A DNA stretch of 64,000 nt from Methylosinus sp. PW1 (GCF_000745215.1 NZ_JQNK01000009.1:992001-1056000), one strand, 5' to 3'. Shown: positions 18,788 through 26,919, counted from the first letter of the stretch. Notes: generated from the letters alone by a model not told the origin. Numbers and translations: made by a program.

Positions 18788-19293
18788 GTCTTCTCGATCT
18801 CTTTGGAATACGCCCGACCGTCGATGCCAACTCATTCGTCATCGGAAAGGTGGATGAAGCGGTCTCCCAATTGAACAAGGCAGTTGAGGAACTGCGCGCC
18901 GAAAACAAGAACCTCATCGACAGAATGGGAGAACGTTCAACCATGTTCGCGAAGCTGGAAATGACGCTGACCCAGCTTCACAAGAGTGTGGAATCGATGC
19001 GCTCCGATATCGCCACCAACAACACGGCGATGAAGTCGGAGGTCGACAAGCTCGAGAAGAGAATCGAAACCCTCGAGCACGACGCTGCCAACGAGACGGA
19101 CTCGGAGAAGCTTCGCGACTTCGTCGCAAGGCTCGAAGTGATCGAGAAGGACGTCGCGGCGATAAAGCTCGCCGCAGCCGAAGCGCGCGGCGGCGTCAAG
19201 GTTGCCGGCTGGGTCGGCAAAACCGCGGGAGCCGGCGCGTTTGCCGCGCTGGGCGCCGCAGTCAAATACACCTTCGACCATCTTACCAAGTGA
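18784..19293 (+). CDS. Coiled-coil protein with C-terminal membrane segment
   Basis: 169 residues, GTG start overlapping the Rz1-like stop (GTGA). A long heptad-rich coiled coil (~18-125, with runs such as KAVEELRAENKNLIDRM and VDKLEKRIETLEHD) precedes a Gly/Ala hydrophobic segment (WVGKTAGAGAFAALGAAVKY) near the C-terminus. It belongs to the lysis operon by spacing. It could be a lysis regulator or an accessory membrane protein; I do not recognise the family. Confidence 0.6.
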   Translation: MSLLDLFGIRPTVDANSFVIGKVDEAVSQLNKAVEELRAENKNLIDRMGERSTMFAKLEMTLTQLHKSVESMRSDIATNNTAMKSEVDKLEKRIETLEHDAANETDSEKLRDFVARLEVIEKDVAAIKLAAAEARGGVKVAGWVGKTAGAGAFAALGAAVKYTFDHLTK

Positions 19294-19301
19294 GGATCAT
19301 C

Positions 19302-19886
19302 ATGACAGACAACACGACCACATCTCCCCTTCAGGAACTCGCCGATCTGGCGCCGCTGCAATTCGTGTCGGCGAAGACGCCTGTGGACGATGCTGCGCCC
19401 GCACAGCCGGCATTGAAGCTGACGGTCGACGTCCCAGTTCCCGCGCCCGTGGCTTCCACGGAGGACGCGCCGGCTCCCGTCGCTACGGCTCCCGCACCGG
19501 CGACGGATTCCACGGATGCACCGGTCGTCGCCGACGCGTCCACGACTTCCGACGCCTCGGTGGAACCGCTCTCCTTCGTGGCCGCCGAAGAGCCGGCTCT
19601 GGAACCGGTGGCGGCCTTCAAAACTTCGGCGCCGTCCAATGAACTCGTCGCACTGAGAAGCCGCGTCGCCGAACTGGAGGACGAGCTCGCCGACGCGAAA
19701 TCGCGGATTCCTCCCGACGTCGGGTCGGAGGAGTTCTCGCAGTGGCTGTCCGAGCGGTTCGACGGCGGCTACGCGATCTCGCGCGTGTTCGATATCGGGA
19801 GGGACCATTCGACCGTCCTCGAAATCGTCTCCCGCGATGGTTTCGGCGGCAAGATCACGTTCTCCCGCCTCGAAAAGGTCGCATGA
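19302..19886 (+). CDS. Ala/Pro/Val-rich phage protein, unknown
   Basis: 194 residues. ATG 19302 is chosen because GAGG lies six bases upstream; an in-frame GTG at 19290 overlaps the previous stop. The first ~110 residues are low-complexity (repeated APV/ATAPA/DAS), then a short coiled coil (LRSRVAELEDELADAKSR) and a C-terminal folded part with FDIGRDHSTVLEIVSRDGF. No known family recognised. Followed four bases later by a small gene in the same operon. Confidence 0.6.
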   Translation: MTDNTTTSPLQELADLAPLQFVSAKTPVDDAAPAQPALKLTVDVPVPAPVASTEDAPAPVATAPAPATDSTDAPVVADASTTSDASVEPLSFVAAEEPALEPVAAFKTSAPSNELVALRSRVAELEDELADAKSRIPPDVGSEEFSQWLSERFDGGYAISRVFDIGRDHSTVLEIVSRDGFGGKITFSRLEKVA

Positions 19887-19890
19887 CGCC

Positions 19891-20106
19891 ATGCCGAAGG
19901 CGACGACCATCGTCACCGATCACGCGCTCGTCAGATGGCTGGAGCGCGTGAAAGGCGTCGATGTCGAGGCTTTCCGAAAGGAGATCGCCGAGACGGTCGC
20001 AACGGGGACGTCCCTGGGGGCGACCGGCGTCAAGGCGCCCGACGGATTCCTCTACGTGCTCGATCCCCGGCGGAAGTCGGTGATCACTGTGAGGCCAAGG
20101 AAATAG
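19891..20106 (+). CDS. Small conserved phage protein, unknown
   Basis: 71 residues. A TDHALVRWLERVKGVDVEAF motif followed by an IAETV helix and C-terminal beta strands (GFLYVLDPRRKSVITV) form a compact alpha+beta domain that I associate with small proteins recurrent in alphaproteobacterial phages, without an assigned function. Start ATG is four bases after the preceding stop. Confidence 0.6.
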   Translation: MPKATTIVTDHALVRWLERVKGVDVEAFRKEIAETVATGTSLGATGVKAPDGFLYVLDPRRKSVITVRPRK

Positions 20107-20118
20107 AGGGAGGCGATC

Positions 20119-20559
20119 ATGCAGGACGCTTACTGGCCCGTGTTCATCGCCTTTCTCGGCATCGTCGTCCTGCTCTATCTCCTCGGCCATCCGAGACTGA
20201 TGCTCGCCGCCATCCTCGCCATGATCGTCGCCTGCAACTACGCGGAATTCGCGCACGCCGACGAGATCCAATGCTTCCCGGTTCCCGTCGCCATCGAACG
20301 CCAGAAGGTGCTGGGGCGGAAGGCGCTGCACATCGAGGGGAATGCCGCGCTGGATCTGCGGACGACCTTTCGAAGGACCGGGCAGATCGGCGGCGACGGG
20401 GATTCCTATCTCGCCGTCATCGACAGGCGCGGCGTCGTCTTCGTGCCTGTGATCGACGGCCACGCCTGCACGGGCCTTCCACTGCCGGTCGTCCAGCCTG
20501 GGCAGGAAGCCGACTTCCTGAAGGCGTTTCGGCTTCATCGAACAATGGATCGGGCATGA
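20119..20559 (+). CDS. Membrane-anchored hypothetical protein
   Basis: 146 residues. Two hydrophobic segments at residues ~7-22 and ~28-45 are followed by HADEIQCF, which could be a signal-peptidase-like junction, then a beta-rich domain (~50-146) with one Cys at each end. GGGAGG precedes the ATG. Its stop overlaps the start of the phosphoesterase gene. Export to the periplasm is likely; role unknown. Confidence 0.55.
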   Translation: MQDAYWPVFIAFLGIVVLLYLLGHPRLMLAAILAMIVACNYAEFAHADEIQCFPVPVAIERQKVLGRKALHIEGNAALDLRTTFRRTGQIGGDGDSYLAVIDRRGVVFVPVIDGHACTGLPLPVVQPGQEADFLKAFRLHRTMDRA

Positions 20560-22574
20560 GAACTGAAAAACAGCGCAGTCTCGTTCTCAAGCTGCATGTC
20601 GAAGGCGTCTCGAAGCACGCCATCGCGAAGCGCACCGGCGTCCCTCGCAGCACCGTCCAGGAATGGATCAAGAAGGCGACGCTCGATGACGACTACGGCG
20701 CGCTGCTGGATTCCATGATCGGCGAGGACGACGAACCGATCCCGACGCCAAAACCCGTCGCGCCGGCGGAACCCGAGCCCGATTTTCCACCGCCGCCCGA
20801 AGCCGACGACGACGATTTGCCGCTGCCGCCGACCGTGGATCCGGTCGCTCCTGCCGATCCGCCGTCGGCGCCGCGAGTCGTCGGCTACGACAATTGCACG
20901 ATTTCCGCCATCGCCGATCAGGACAACGAGCCTCCGTCCGCAGCCGACGAGGAGGAGATCGACTTCCCGTCGAATTCCGAACTCGACTGGTGCGAGCAGA
21001 CCCGCGAGGGCTGGATTCACTACGGCGGCATGGATGTCGTCGGCGAAGGAAGGAACAAGGCGGCGCAATACGATCCCGGCGTCGTGTTTCCGGCGGGATG
21101 GAGCGGCCCGTTTCTCCACGACGCGCCCGCAATCGCCGCGCGCCGCCCCGACGGCGTGAAGCGGTGGCTGCTGACGGCGGCGCAGAACGAGACGCCCGCG
21201 CACGGACCGGCGCTGGTGAATCTCCTGGCGCTCTCGCAATTCCTCGGCGCCGAATTCCGCGTCGGCAAGTTCACCTACAATCGCGACTGGTATTCCGCGA
21301 TTTTCGGCGGACGCGGCATGGACGAGCGCGTGAAGAAGAAGAACGTCCGCGTCCGCCCCTATTCGTCGAACCTCGAACAGTGGCTGACCAAGGATCGCCT
21401 CGAACTCTCGGAAACGATCGTCCACTGCGCCGAGGTGAACATCATTCCCACGGCGGAACGTCCTCTTTCGGGCTTGCTGACATACGGGCGCGGGAAGTCC
21501 ACCGTGTTCTCGCATCCCAAGCAGGAACTCGAAAGCATTCCGCGCTCGCCCGAAAAGGTTCCCGTCGTCGCGATGACGACCGGCGTGGTCACATGCCACA
21601 ACTACGTTCCGCTCAAGGCCGGCTACAAGGCGTCATTCCACCACGTCATCGGCGCGCTGCTGATCGAGGTCGACGCGGACGGATACGTCTATTCGCAGCA
21701 TGTCCACTGCGATCCCGCCGACGGCCGCCTACAGGTCTACGATGTCGTCGTCGATCGGGGCGTCGTCACGACCGGAAATCGGATCGCGGGCATGTCGCTC
21801 GGCGACACCCATGTGGAGCACGTCGACACCGACGCGGTGGAGGCCGTGCAGGTCGCCATCGACCGTCTCCAGCCGGCGCACGTCTTCTCGCACGACACGA
21901 CCGACTTCTATGCGCGCAACCACCACACCCGCAACGATCCCTGGCATGCGTTCGAGGTCGAAAGGGACGGTCGGCGCGTCGAGCATTGCTTTCGGCAGGC
22001 GGCGGATTTCCTGTCGTCGTTGCGGAGGAACTTCCTTGCCGTCCACGCCATCGAGTCCAATCACGATCTCGCATTCTCCAGATGGCTTCGCGAGACGGAT
22101 TGGCGGACGGACCCGCAGAACGCCGAGCTTCATCTCGAGGCGAACCTGCGGATGCTGCGAGCAATCAAGGCGAAGGAACGCTTCAGCATCTGGGAATGGG
22201 CCATCCGCCGCGCCGGCGTCGATCTGGACGGCGTCGAATTCATTCTCGCCGACGAGGGGTTCGCTCTCGCAGGCGTCGAATGCGGCTGGCACGGCGACAA
22301 CGGCCCGAACGGATCTCGGGGATCCTCGGTGTCCTTCATGAAGTTGGCCGAGAAGGTAGCGCATGGACATACGCACACGGCGTTCAAGCGGCAGGGCGTC
22401 GCCAGCGGCGGCACGATTCAACAGATGATGCCGAAATACGCTCGCGGCCCGTCGTCGTGGTCTCAGTCGTTCGTCGCGGTCTATCCGAACGGCCAGACGG
22501 GGATCTGCTTCATCCACGACGGTCGCGCCTTCGCGAGCGGGCGGAAGCGGACACAACGGAGGGCAGCGGCATGA
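20556..22574 (+). CDS. HTH-metallophosphoesterase fusion, T5 A1-like
   Basis: 672 residues. Residues ~5-45 form a helix-turn-helix of the Hin/transposase type (VEGVSKHAIAKRTGVPRSTV). An acidic, Pro-rich linker spans ~60-135. The C-terminal ~420 residues carry calcineurin-like phosphoesterase motifs in order: GDTHVEH (~416), SHDTTDF, AIESNHD and GHTHTAF (~604). Several phages encode such proteins related to the T5 A1 pre-early protein, which acts in host DNA degradation; that relation is from memory of the motifs. The N-terminal HTH suggests DNA targeting. Overlaps the next gene by four bases. Confidence 0.65.
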   Translation: MRTEKQRSLVLKLHVEGVSKHAIAKRTGVPRSTVQEWIKKATLDDDYGALLDSMIGEDDEPIPTPKPVAPAEPEPDFPPPPEADDDDLPLPPTVDPVAPADPPSAPRVVGYDNCTISAIADQDNEPPSAADEEEIDFPSNSELDWCEQTREGWIHYGGMDVVGEGRNKAAQYDPGVVFPAGWSGPFLHDAPAIAARRPDGVKRWLLTAAQNETPAHGPALVNLLALSQFLGAEFRVGKFTYNRDWYSAIFGGRGMDERVKKKNVRVRPYSSNLEQWLTKDRLELSETIVHCAEVNIIPTAERPLSGLLTYGRGKSTVFSHPKQELESIPRSPEKVPVVAMTTGVVTCHNYVPLKAGYKASFHHVIGALLIEVDADGYVYSQHVHCDPADGRLQVYDVVVDRGVVTTGNRIAGMSLGDTHVEHVDTDAVEAVQVAIDRLQPAHVFSHDTTDFYARNHHTRNDPWHAFEVERDGRRVEHCFRQAADFLSSLRRNFLAVHAIESNHDLAFSRWLRETDWRTDPQNAELHLEANLRMLRAIKAKERFSIWEWAIRRAGVDLDGVEFILADEGFALAGVECGWHGDNGPNGSRGSSVSFMKLAEKVAHGHTHTAFKRQGVASGGTIQQMMPKYARGPSSWSQSFVAVYPNGQTGICFIHDGRAFASGRKRTQRRAAA

Positions 22575-22831
22575 CGGAGGAACGCAAGGTCGTCGCGCTG
22601 CGGGGCGGACGGCAGGATACCGCAGGCGAGGTCGTCATATTCCTTCAGGATCTCCTGAAGCGGGCGCGCAACGGCGAGATCATCGGCCTCGTCGCAGGCG
22701 TCGTCTCGGGGGACGACGAGACGGTATCCTTCGAATGCGGATACGCCGCCGACGGATGCTCTCTCGCCGATCTTGTCGTCGCCGCGAAGATGGCCGGAGA
22801 CGACGTCTTCTCGGACATCGCGGACGCCTAA
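22571..22831 (+). CDS. Small acidic phage protein, unknown
   Basis: 86 residues, ATG in the ATGA overlap with the phosphoesterase gene. A basic N-terminus (ERKVVALRGGRQD) precedes a helix (VVIFLQDLLKRARNGEIIGL) and strands, a pattern common in small phage proteins that I cannot assign. It ends just before promoter-like element C, so it is the last gene of the preceding operon. Confidence 0.55.
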   Translation: MTEERKVVALRGGRQDTAGEVVIFLQDLLKRARNGEIIGLVAGVVSGDDETVSFECGYAADGCSLADLVVAAKMAGDDVFSDIADA

Positions 22832-22839
22832 AAAATCGC

Positions 22840-22875
22840 TTTGCATTTTCACGGCGAGGATTCACCCGTTGATTC
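22840..22875 (+). promoter_or_regulatory. Repeated phage promoter-like element, copy C
   Basis: 36-bp element TTTGCATTTTC-N9-GATTCACC-CGTT-GATTC (written with gaps), upstream of the Acb2-like gene. Same spacing as copies A and B. Unlike them it lies 46 bases before its ATG, leaving a leader with AAGGA eight bases before the start. Contains two GATTC (GANTC) sites. Confidence 0.6.
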
Positions 22876-22921
22876 GTCGCGAATTGAAAAGCGCACGTCG
22901 ACGCAGACAAGGAATCCGAAA

Positions 22922-23230
22922 ATGTCCGAAGCATACAAATCGACCGACGACCGCCGCGCAACCGACGCCTCTCCGCAGGCATCGACGACAGGGAGCGTCG
23001 CCGGCGGCGCGTTCCGCAGCGTCTATCGTCCGCTGACGGACGGCGAGAAGGATCTCGTCGATCGCGTGAAGCTGAAGGGCGAGGAATTCTTCGCGCTCAT
23101 CGCGGAAGCCGGCGGCACGGATCCGGCCTCGGAGAGAACGGGAAGCGCGTCGCTGACGCTGGCCTTCCGCCACGTCGAGGACGCCGTCTACCGCACCGTG
23201 AAGCACATCACCGGCCCGAAGGCCGCGTAA
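22922..23230 (+). CDS. Acb2/Tad1-hairpin-type protein, candidate anti-CBASS/Thoeris sponge
   Basis: 102 residues. After a ~30-residue disordered, Ser/Thr-rich N-terminus comes the helical-hairpin pattern I associate with Acb2/Tad1: YRPLTDGEKDLVDRVKLKG then EEFFALIAEAG, a loop, and a second helix LAFRHVEDAVYRTVKHIT. Family members form hexamers that sequester cyclic di- or trinucleotide (CBASS) and cADPR-type (Thoeris) signals. The gene stands alone, with its own upstream element (22840-22875), AAGGA Shine-Dalgarno and a terminator at 23247-23276, which fits an independently expressed counter-defence gene. Assignment is by pattern; a profile search would decide. Confidence 0.65.
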   Translation: MSEAYKSTDDRRATDASPQASTTGSVAGGAFRSVYRPLTDGEKDLVDRVKLKGEEFFALIAEAGGTDPASERTGSASLTLAFRHVEDAVYRTVKHITGPKAA

Positions 23231-23246
23231 TCGTATCGGAGTCATC

Positions 23247-23276
23247 GACGGCGCGACACGCGTCGTCGTCCTTTTT
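23247..23276 (+). terminator. Rho-independent terminator after the Acb2-like gene
   Basis: A nine-pair stem (GACGGCGCG with CGCGTCGTC, one G-U pair, loop ACA) is followed by GTCC and five T. It lies 17 bases after the Acb2-like stop codon and before the next operon starts at 23294. Confidence 0.7.
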
Positions 23277-23293
23277 GAAGAGGGTGACAAAAC

Positions 23294-23641
23294 ATGCCGA
23301 ACAACACGGAAATCGTCGCCAGGCGCATCTGGGTCAGCCGTCATTTCGCCGGCACCTTGGCCGACGCGAAGGTCATCACCGACGACCTCGTGAAGCGCGG
23401 GCTCATCGCGGGAGACGACAACGAGAGGGTCGCCCTCGAGAACGCCCTGGATCGCATCGGCTGGGACGAGATCCACGCCTTCAACGGCGAGCTCGCCAAG
23501 GGCCAGGACATCCACGAGGACGGCGGTGGCTTCTTCAGGCGGGCGATCAAGGCGCTGTTCGGTGTGAAGCCGAAGGATCCCGTCGTCACGCATCGCGACG
23601 CTGCCAGGGCGCTGATCGAGAGCCTCGAGGGGAATTCCTGA
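23294..23641 (+). CDS. Hypothetical phage protein
   Basis: 115 residues. Preceded by GAGGGTG at a good distance from the ATG. The sequence has an N-terminal beta/alpha start (IVARRIWVSRHFAGTLADA), a long helical middle and a C-terminal helix (RDAARALIESLEG). No recognised motif. First gene after the terminator and stop-to-start adjacent to the next gene, so it opens a new operon running to 29243. Confidence 0.55.
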   Translation: MPNNTEIVARRIWVSRHFAGTLADAKVITDDLVKRGLIAGDDNERVALENALDRIGWDEIHAFNGELAKGQDIHEDGGGFFRRAIKALFGVKPKDPVVTHRDAARALIESLEGNS

Positions 23642-23827
23642 ATGCAGATCGCGAGCGAATTCGAACTCGGCGACAAGGTCATCATCGACGGAGACAAATC
23701 CATCGTGGCCGTGGTCAGCGGTTTCACCTGGCGCGGACACCTCTTGATCGAGGTCGAGTGGTTCCATGCCGGAATTATTCACTCCGCATGGTTTCACGAG
23801 CCGCGCTTGGCCAAGAGGAATACCTGA
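23642..23827 (+). CDS. Small SH3-like beta-barrel protein, unknown
   Basis: 61 residues, starting directly after the previous stop. The strand pattern FELGDKVIIDGDKSIVAVVS followed by FTWRGHLLIEVEWFHAG and a terminal basic tail looks like a small SH3-like barrel used in protein or nucleic acid contacts. Its stop overlaps the next start (TGATG). Confidence 0.55.
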   Translation: MQIASEFELGDKVIIDGDKSIVAVVSGFTWRGHLLIEVEWFHAGIIHSAWFHEPRLAKRNT

Positions 23828-24081
23828 TGCAGATCGGGCGCATCGAAGGCGCGACGCGCGTCGTCGGGAAATCGCAGGGCTATCTCGGCCTTCCGATCCG
23901 CGACGGCTCGATCAACTGCACCGTCAACGGACCGGCCACGCCGACGATGACGACCGCGTGGCTGCCGACGCAGGACGAACTCGCGGCGCTGAATGCCGGC
24001 GCCTCGGTGCATGTCGAAATTCTCGGGAACGTCCATCCGCCGATTCTGGTCGGCGTCGGACCGGTTTCGCAGGAGGGGTGA
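23827..24081 (+). CDS. Small phage protein, unknown
   Basis: 84 residues. Beta-rich (RVVGKSQGYLGLPIRDGSIN) with a C-terminal strand pair ending HPPILVGVGPV. It overlaps the previous stop by one base and shares operon spacing with its neighbours. A similar start, MQIGRIEGATRVVGKSQ, is seen in small proteins that modify phage protein activity, but I cannot name a family. Confidence 0.5.
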   Translation: MQIGRIEGATRVVGKSQGYLGLPIRDGSINCTVNGPATPTMTTAWLPTQDELAALNAGASVHVEILGNVHPPILVGVGPVSQEG

Positions 24082-24084
24082 TCC

Positions 24085-24390
24085 ATGTTGCACGCCGTGA
24101 TCCAGTTCTATCTCACCGTCGGCTTTACGCTCACCACACTCATATTCGCGATGGCGGCTTTCGTGCCGGTGGACGTCATGTATTTGGCGTCATCGCCTGA
24201 CGCGGTCGATGATGTTCGTGAGGCGTTCGACGGTTTCAAACGGAATCCGCTGCAACTGCTGTTGTTCATTCCGTTGCTGATCATTCTCGGTCCGCTGCTG
24301 TTTGTCGTGCGAACGGATCCCCGTCGAGACACCCTGGCGATTCTTGTAGTTTTCTCCCTGAGCGCCCTGGCGTTCTACGCGAGCAGATGA
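24085..24390 (+). CDS. Small membrane protein, unknown
   Basis: 101 residues. Hydrophobic segments at ~5-27 and ~52-72, with a third weaker one at the C-terminus (LAILVVFSLSALAFYA); the loop between carries charged residues (SPDAVDDVREAFDGFKRN). AGGAGGGG precedes the ATG. Codon use is somewhat less GC-rich than its neighbours. Possibly a superinfection-exclusion or signalling membrane protein; function unknown. Confidence 0.55.
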   Translation: MLHAVIQFYLTVGFTLTTLIFAMAAFVPVDVMYLASSPDAVDDVREAFDGFKRNPLQLLLFIPLLIILGPLLFVVRTDPRRDTLAILVVFSLSALAFYASR

Positions 24391-24391
24391 C

Positions 24392-24883
24392 ATGCCCCTG
24401 TCGTTGATAGGCACCCGAGAAAATCCACTGACGATGGATCAGATCGTCAAAGTCCTGCCGAAGGACGGAGGCTATCATTATCTTGCGTCGCCGTATTCGA
24501 AGCATCCGAACGGGCTTCACGCCGCCGACTGGGAAATGAAGCGCGTCGCCGGCTTCTTTCTGCGGAACGGCGTCCCGGTGTTCTCGCCTGTCGTCCACAG
24601 CCATGGCGTCGCATTCGGAGCCGGCATCGATCCGTTCTCGCACGACATCTGGATCCCGCTGGATCGTCCGCTGATGGACGCCGCGGCGTCGCTGGTCGTC
24701 GTGATGCTGAAGACGTGGGAAACGTCGAAGGGCGTCGGCATCGAGATCGAGGAATTCGAGCGAGCCGGCAAGCCGGTGCTGTTCGTCGATCCGCACTATA
24801 GCGGCTGGCTGGACGTCGAAATGGCGCGGATCGTCGAGACGTTTCCGGATCGGATCATCGACGAATTCGGGGAATCGAAATGA
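24392..24883 (+). CDS. DUF1937-like, nucleoside deoxyribosyltransferase-fold protein
   Basis: 163 residues. YHYLASPYSK at the N-terminus, VFSPVVHSHGVA in the middle, WIPLDRPLMDAAASLVVVML and GVGIEIEEFERAGKPVLFV towards the C-terminus correspond to the DUF1937 pattern, a branch of the NDT/SLOG-like Rossmannoid fold. Such proteins are taken to act on nucleotides or nucleosides. The conserved Glu in GIEIEEF is in the position of the NDT nucleophile. Its stop overlaps the start of a second NDT-like gene. Confidence 0.65.
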   Translation: MPLSLIGTRENPLTMDQIVKVLPKDGGYHYLASPYSKHPNGLHAADWEMKRVAGFFLRNGVPVFSPVVHSHGVAFGAGIDPFSHDIWIPLDRPLMDAAASLVVVMLKTWETSKGVGIEIEEFERAGKPVLFVDPHYSGWLDVEMARIVETFPDRIIDEFGESK

Positions 24884-25569
24884 GCGCCAAGACTTCAATA
24901 CTTCGCGTCTACATGGCCGGGCCGTTGTTCACCGCCGCCGAGCGGATCTTCAATTCCGATCTGCGGGACGCCCTGGCGCGTCTCCTGCCGGAGGTCGAAT
25001 TCGTGCTGCCGCAGGAGGCCTCGGACGCCCTGCTTCCCGATCTCGAGGCCGTCGCCGCCGACTGTTTCGAGCATGTCCGTGAGTGCGATCTGGTGCTGGC
25101 GAACCTGGACGGGCCCGACGCCGACTCGGGAACCTGCGTCGAAGTCGGCTTCGCGATCGGGCTCGGGAAGCACGTCATCGGCTTCCGCACCGATTTCCGC
25201 GCCGGCGAAGTGGACGGCGTTAACGCCATGCTTCGCTACGGCTGCAACGAAATCGTTTCGGCGCCGTCCTTCTCCGGCGGCATCATGGAGCTGGCGCGGG
25301 CTATCGCCGAACGGATCGGGCGTTTGAAGGCGCCCATGTCTCCGGAGCCGACCGAAATCGTCAGATATCGTCTCGCCGGCGACGGGGACGACCGCACCTA
25401 TGTCATCCCGGTCGGTCGCGGCAGAGAGTTCGCGGCGATCTGCGAAGCGATCTCGAAATTCTGGGACGGCGGCATGACAGGCGATCCACCGGAGATTCCC
25501 GAGTGGGCCGTTGAAGTCGAGAATCCCTTTGGACGGCTGACGTTCTCGGATTGGAGGGTCGAGGATTGA
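24880..25569 (+). CDS. Nucleoside 2-deoxyribosyltransferase family protein
   Basis: 229 residues. The NDT core covers ~1-150: RVYMAGPLFTAAERIFN, then CDLVLANLDGPDADSGTCVE (Asp/Glu catalytic region), VGFAIGLGKHVIGFRTD. The enzyme family exchanges bases on deoxyribonucleosides or cleaves dNMP glycosidic bonds. The C-terminal ~80 residues form an extra domain (PTEIVRYRLAG, DGGMTGDPPEIPEW). Adjacent and coupled (ATGA) to a second NDT-fold gene. It may serve nucleotide salvage or removal of nucleotide signals. Confidence 0.75.
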   Translation: MSAKTSILRVYMAGPLFTAAERIFNSDLRDALARLLPEVEFVLPQEASDALLPDLEAVAADCFEHVRECDLVLANLDGPDADSGTCVEVGFAIGLGKHVIGFRTDFRAGEVDGVNAMLRYGCNEIVSAPSFSGGIMELARAIAERIGRLKAPMSPEPTEIVRYRLAGDGDDRTYVIPVGRGREFAAICEAISKFWDGGMTGDPPEIPEWAVEVENPFGRLTFSDWRVED

Positions 25570-25883
25570 ATTTCATCGCCACCATGCTCGGTCTCGCCGC
25601 CGTCGCCTTCGTGCAGAACATGGCGTTCACGGCGGTATCGCGTTCGCGCAACAGCGGCGACGTCCTTCATCACGCGAAGTGGTCGGTGGCGTCGAACGGC
25701 GTCTGGTTCGTCATGCAGATCCTGCTGTGGGGAACCATCTGGAAGGCCGTCGAGGCCGGGTCGTGGTGGCAGATCGCCGTCGCGGGAGCCGTCTATGTCG
25801 CGGCCACGACGGCGGGGTCGTGTTTGATGATGGCGCACATGCTGCGGACGGAGGACGGCAAGAGGAAGGTGGGGGCGAGATGA
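25566..25883 (+). CDS. Small multi-pass membrane protein
   Basis: 105 residues. TTG 25566 overlaps the previous stop (TTGA) and has GGAGG eight bases upstream; an in-frame TTG at 25551 and ATG at 25584 are alternatives. Three to four hydrophobic segments are visible (LGLAAVAFVQNMAFTA, VWFVMQILLWGTIW, IAVAGAVYVAATTAG), with a basic C-terminus. The pattern YVQNMAFTAVSRSRNSGD is reminiscent of a membrane-protein family found in bacteria and phages, role unknown. Confidence 0.55.
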   Translation: MNFIATMLGLAAVAFVQNMAFTAVSRSRNSGDVLHHAKWSVASNGVWFVMQILLWGTIWKAVEAGSWWQIAVAGAVYVAATTAGSCLMMAHMLRTEDGKRKVGAR

Positions 25884-26761
25884 GAGAGGAATTCGAAGAG
25901 ATCAAGAAGCTCTATTCGGATGCGGCGGAGCGTAGCCGGAAGGCGTTTCGCAATCCCGGTCGCATGATCAAAGCTCAGGGCTATCCTGCGAATAGTCGGA
26001 AGAGCGAAGAGGAACATGTGGCGAGCGCGCAGTCGCATCTGAAGAAGGAATCCAATATGTCCACCGAAGGCAAGCACATTCCGTGGATCGACGCGAATAC
26101 CTGGATTCCGATGGAGGTCGGCGCCTATCCGTCGGTGATCCCCGACAACGAAGGCGACGAGGTCTCCTACATCGTCGTCGAACGCGATCAAGTCGGCAGG
26201 CCGTTCAAGTCGGAATCGAAACATCCGCATCTCATCGCACCGATCTGTTTTCCGCCGTCGTTCCATGGATGCGACGACGCGAAGACATGGGCGCGGGAAA
26301 ACGGCGGCTCCCAGTTCGAGGCGGGATCCACGCTGCGCTACGAACGCGCGACAGCCGACCAGATCGCCTTCCTGATGAAGGCGACGCCGGGCACGCTGGT
26401 CGTCGGCGAAGCTCCATGGACGGGCATCGACACTCTGCTGGAATTGCTCGAGCCGGCGGTGGATGGATCCGCATTCCTCCTGGAGTCTGGAAGCCCATCC
26501 GTTCCCGGTGGAAAGGTCGGCAAGTCGAGCGGCTATGCAATCCTCGCCAACGGGTCGGCGTTTTTCACGTACGATCGCTACGCGGAATATGTGAAATCTT
26601 CCGTCTTAAATCTCGGTTTCCTGAAGCAGGCCATTCAGACTCGGTCCGGAGATGTCGTCGTCAAGCGCCGGATCGGCTGGATCGAGGAATGGGCGTCGAG
26701 AGAGACAGTGAACGAGATCACCGGCCTCCTGAATCCCGACGACGTGTTCGTGGTGGAGTGA
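25880..26761 (+). CDS. Hypothetical phage protein
   Basis: 293 residues. A charged helical N-terminus (~1-60) precedes a mixed alpha/beta region with PICFPPSFHGCDDAKTWAR and GWIEEWASRETVNEI near the end. An internal ATG at 26057 could also start a shorter form (MSTEGKHIPWIDANTW). No recognised family. ATG start overlaps the upstream stop (ATGA). Confidence 0.55.
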   Translation: MREEFEEIKKLYSDAAERSRKAFRNPGRMIKAQGYPANSRKSEEEHVASAQSHLKKESNMSTEGKHIPWIDANTWIPMEVGAYPSVIPDNEGDEVSYIVVERDQVGRPFKSESKHPHLIAPICFPPSFHGCDDAKTWARENGGSQFEAGSTLRYERATADQIAFLMKATPGTLVVGEAPWTGIDTLLELLEPAVDGSAFLLESGSPSVPGGKVGKSSGYAILANGSAFFTYDRYAEYVKSSVLNLGFLKQAIQTRSGDVVVKRRIGWIEEWASRETVNEITGLLNPDDVFVVE

Positions 26762-26771
26762 GGTTCGAACG

Positions 26772-26918
26772 ATGACCGAAGACATCGCCGTCATCATCGC
26801 ACTCGGGCTCGCCGCGTTGGGCTGGCTGGTCGGCAACGGCCTGAAGGAACTCGGCGAGAGCATCGACAGTGGCCTGACCAATCTCGCCAACGCGCTGGAC
26901 CGGGACAGGAAGGACTGA
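26772..26918 (+). CDS. Very small membrane protein
   Basis: 48 residues, below the usual reporting cutoff. A single hydrophobic helix (VIIALGLAALGWLVGN) is followed by an amphipathic tail (LKELGESIDSGLTNLANALD). It fills the gap between two operon genes and ends one base before the next ATG, which supports that it is translated. Confidence 0.5.
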   Translation: MTEDIAVIIALGLAALGWLVGNGLKELGESIDSGLTNLANALDRDRKD

Positions 26919-26919
26919 A

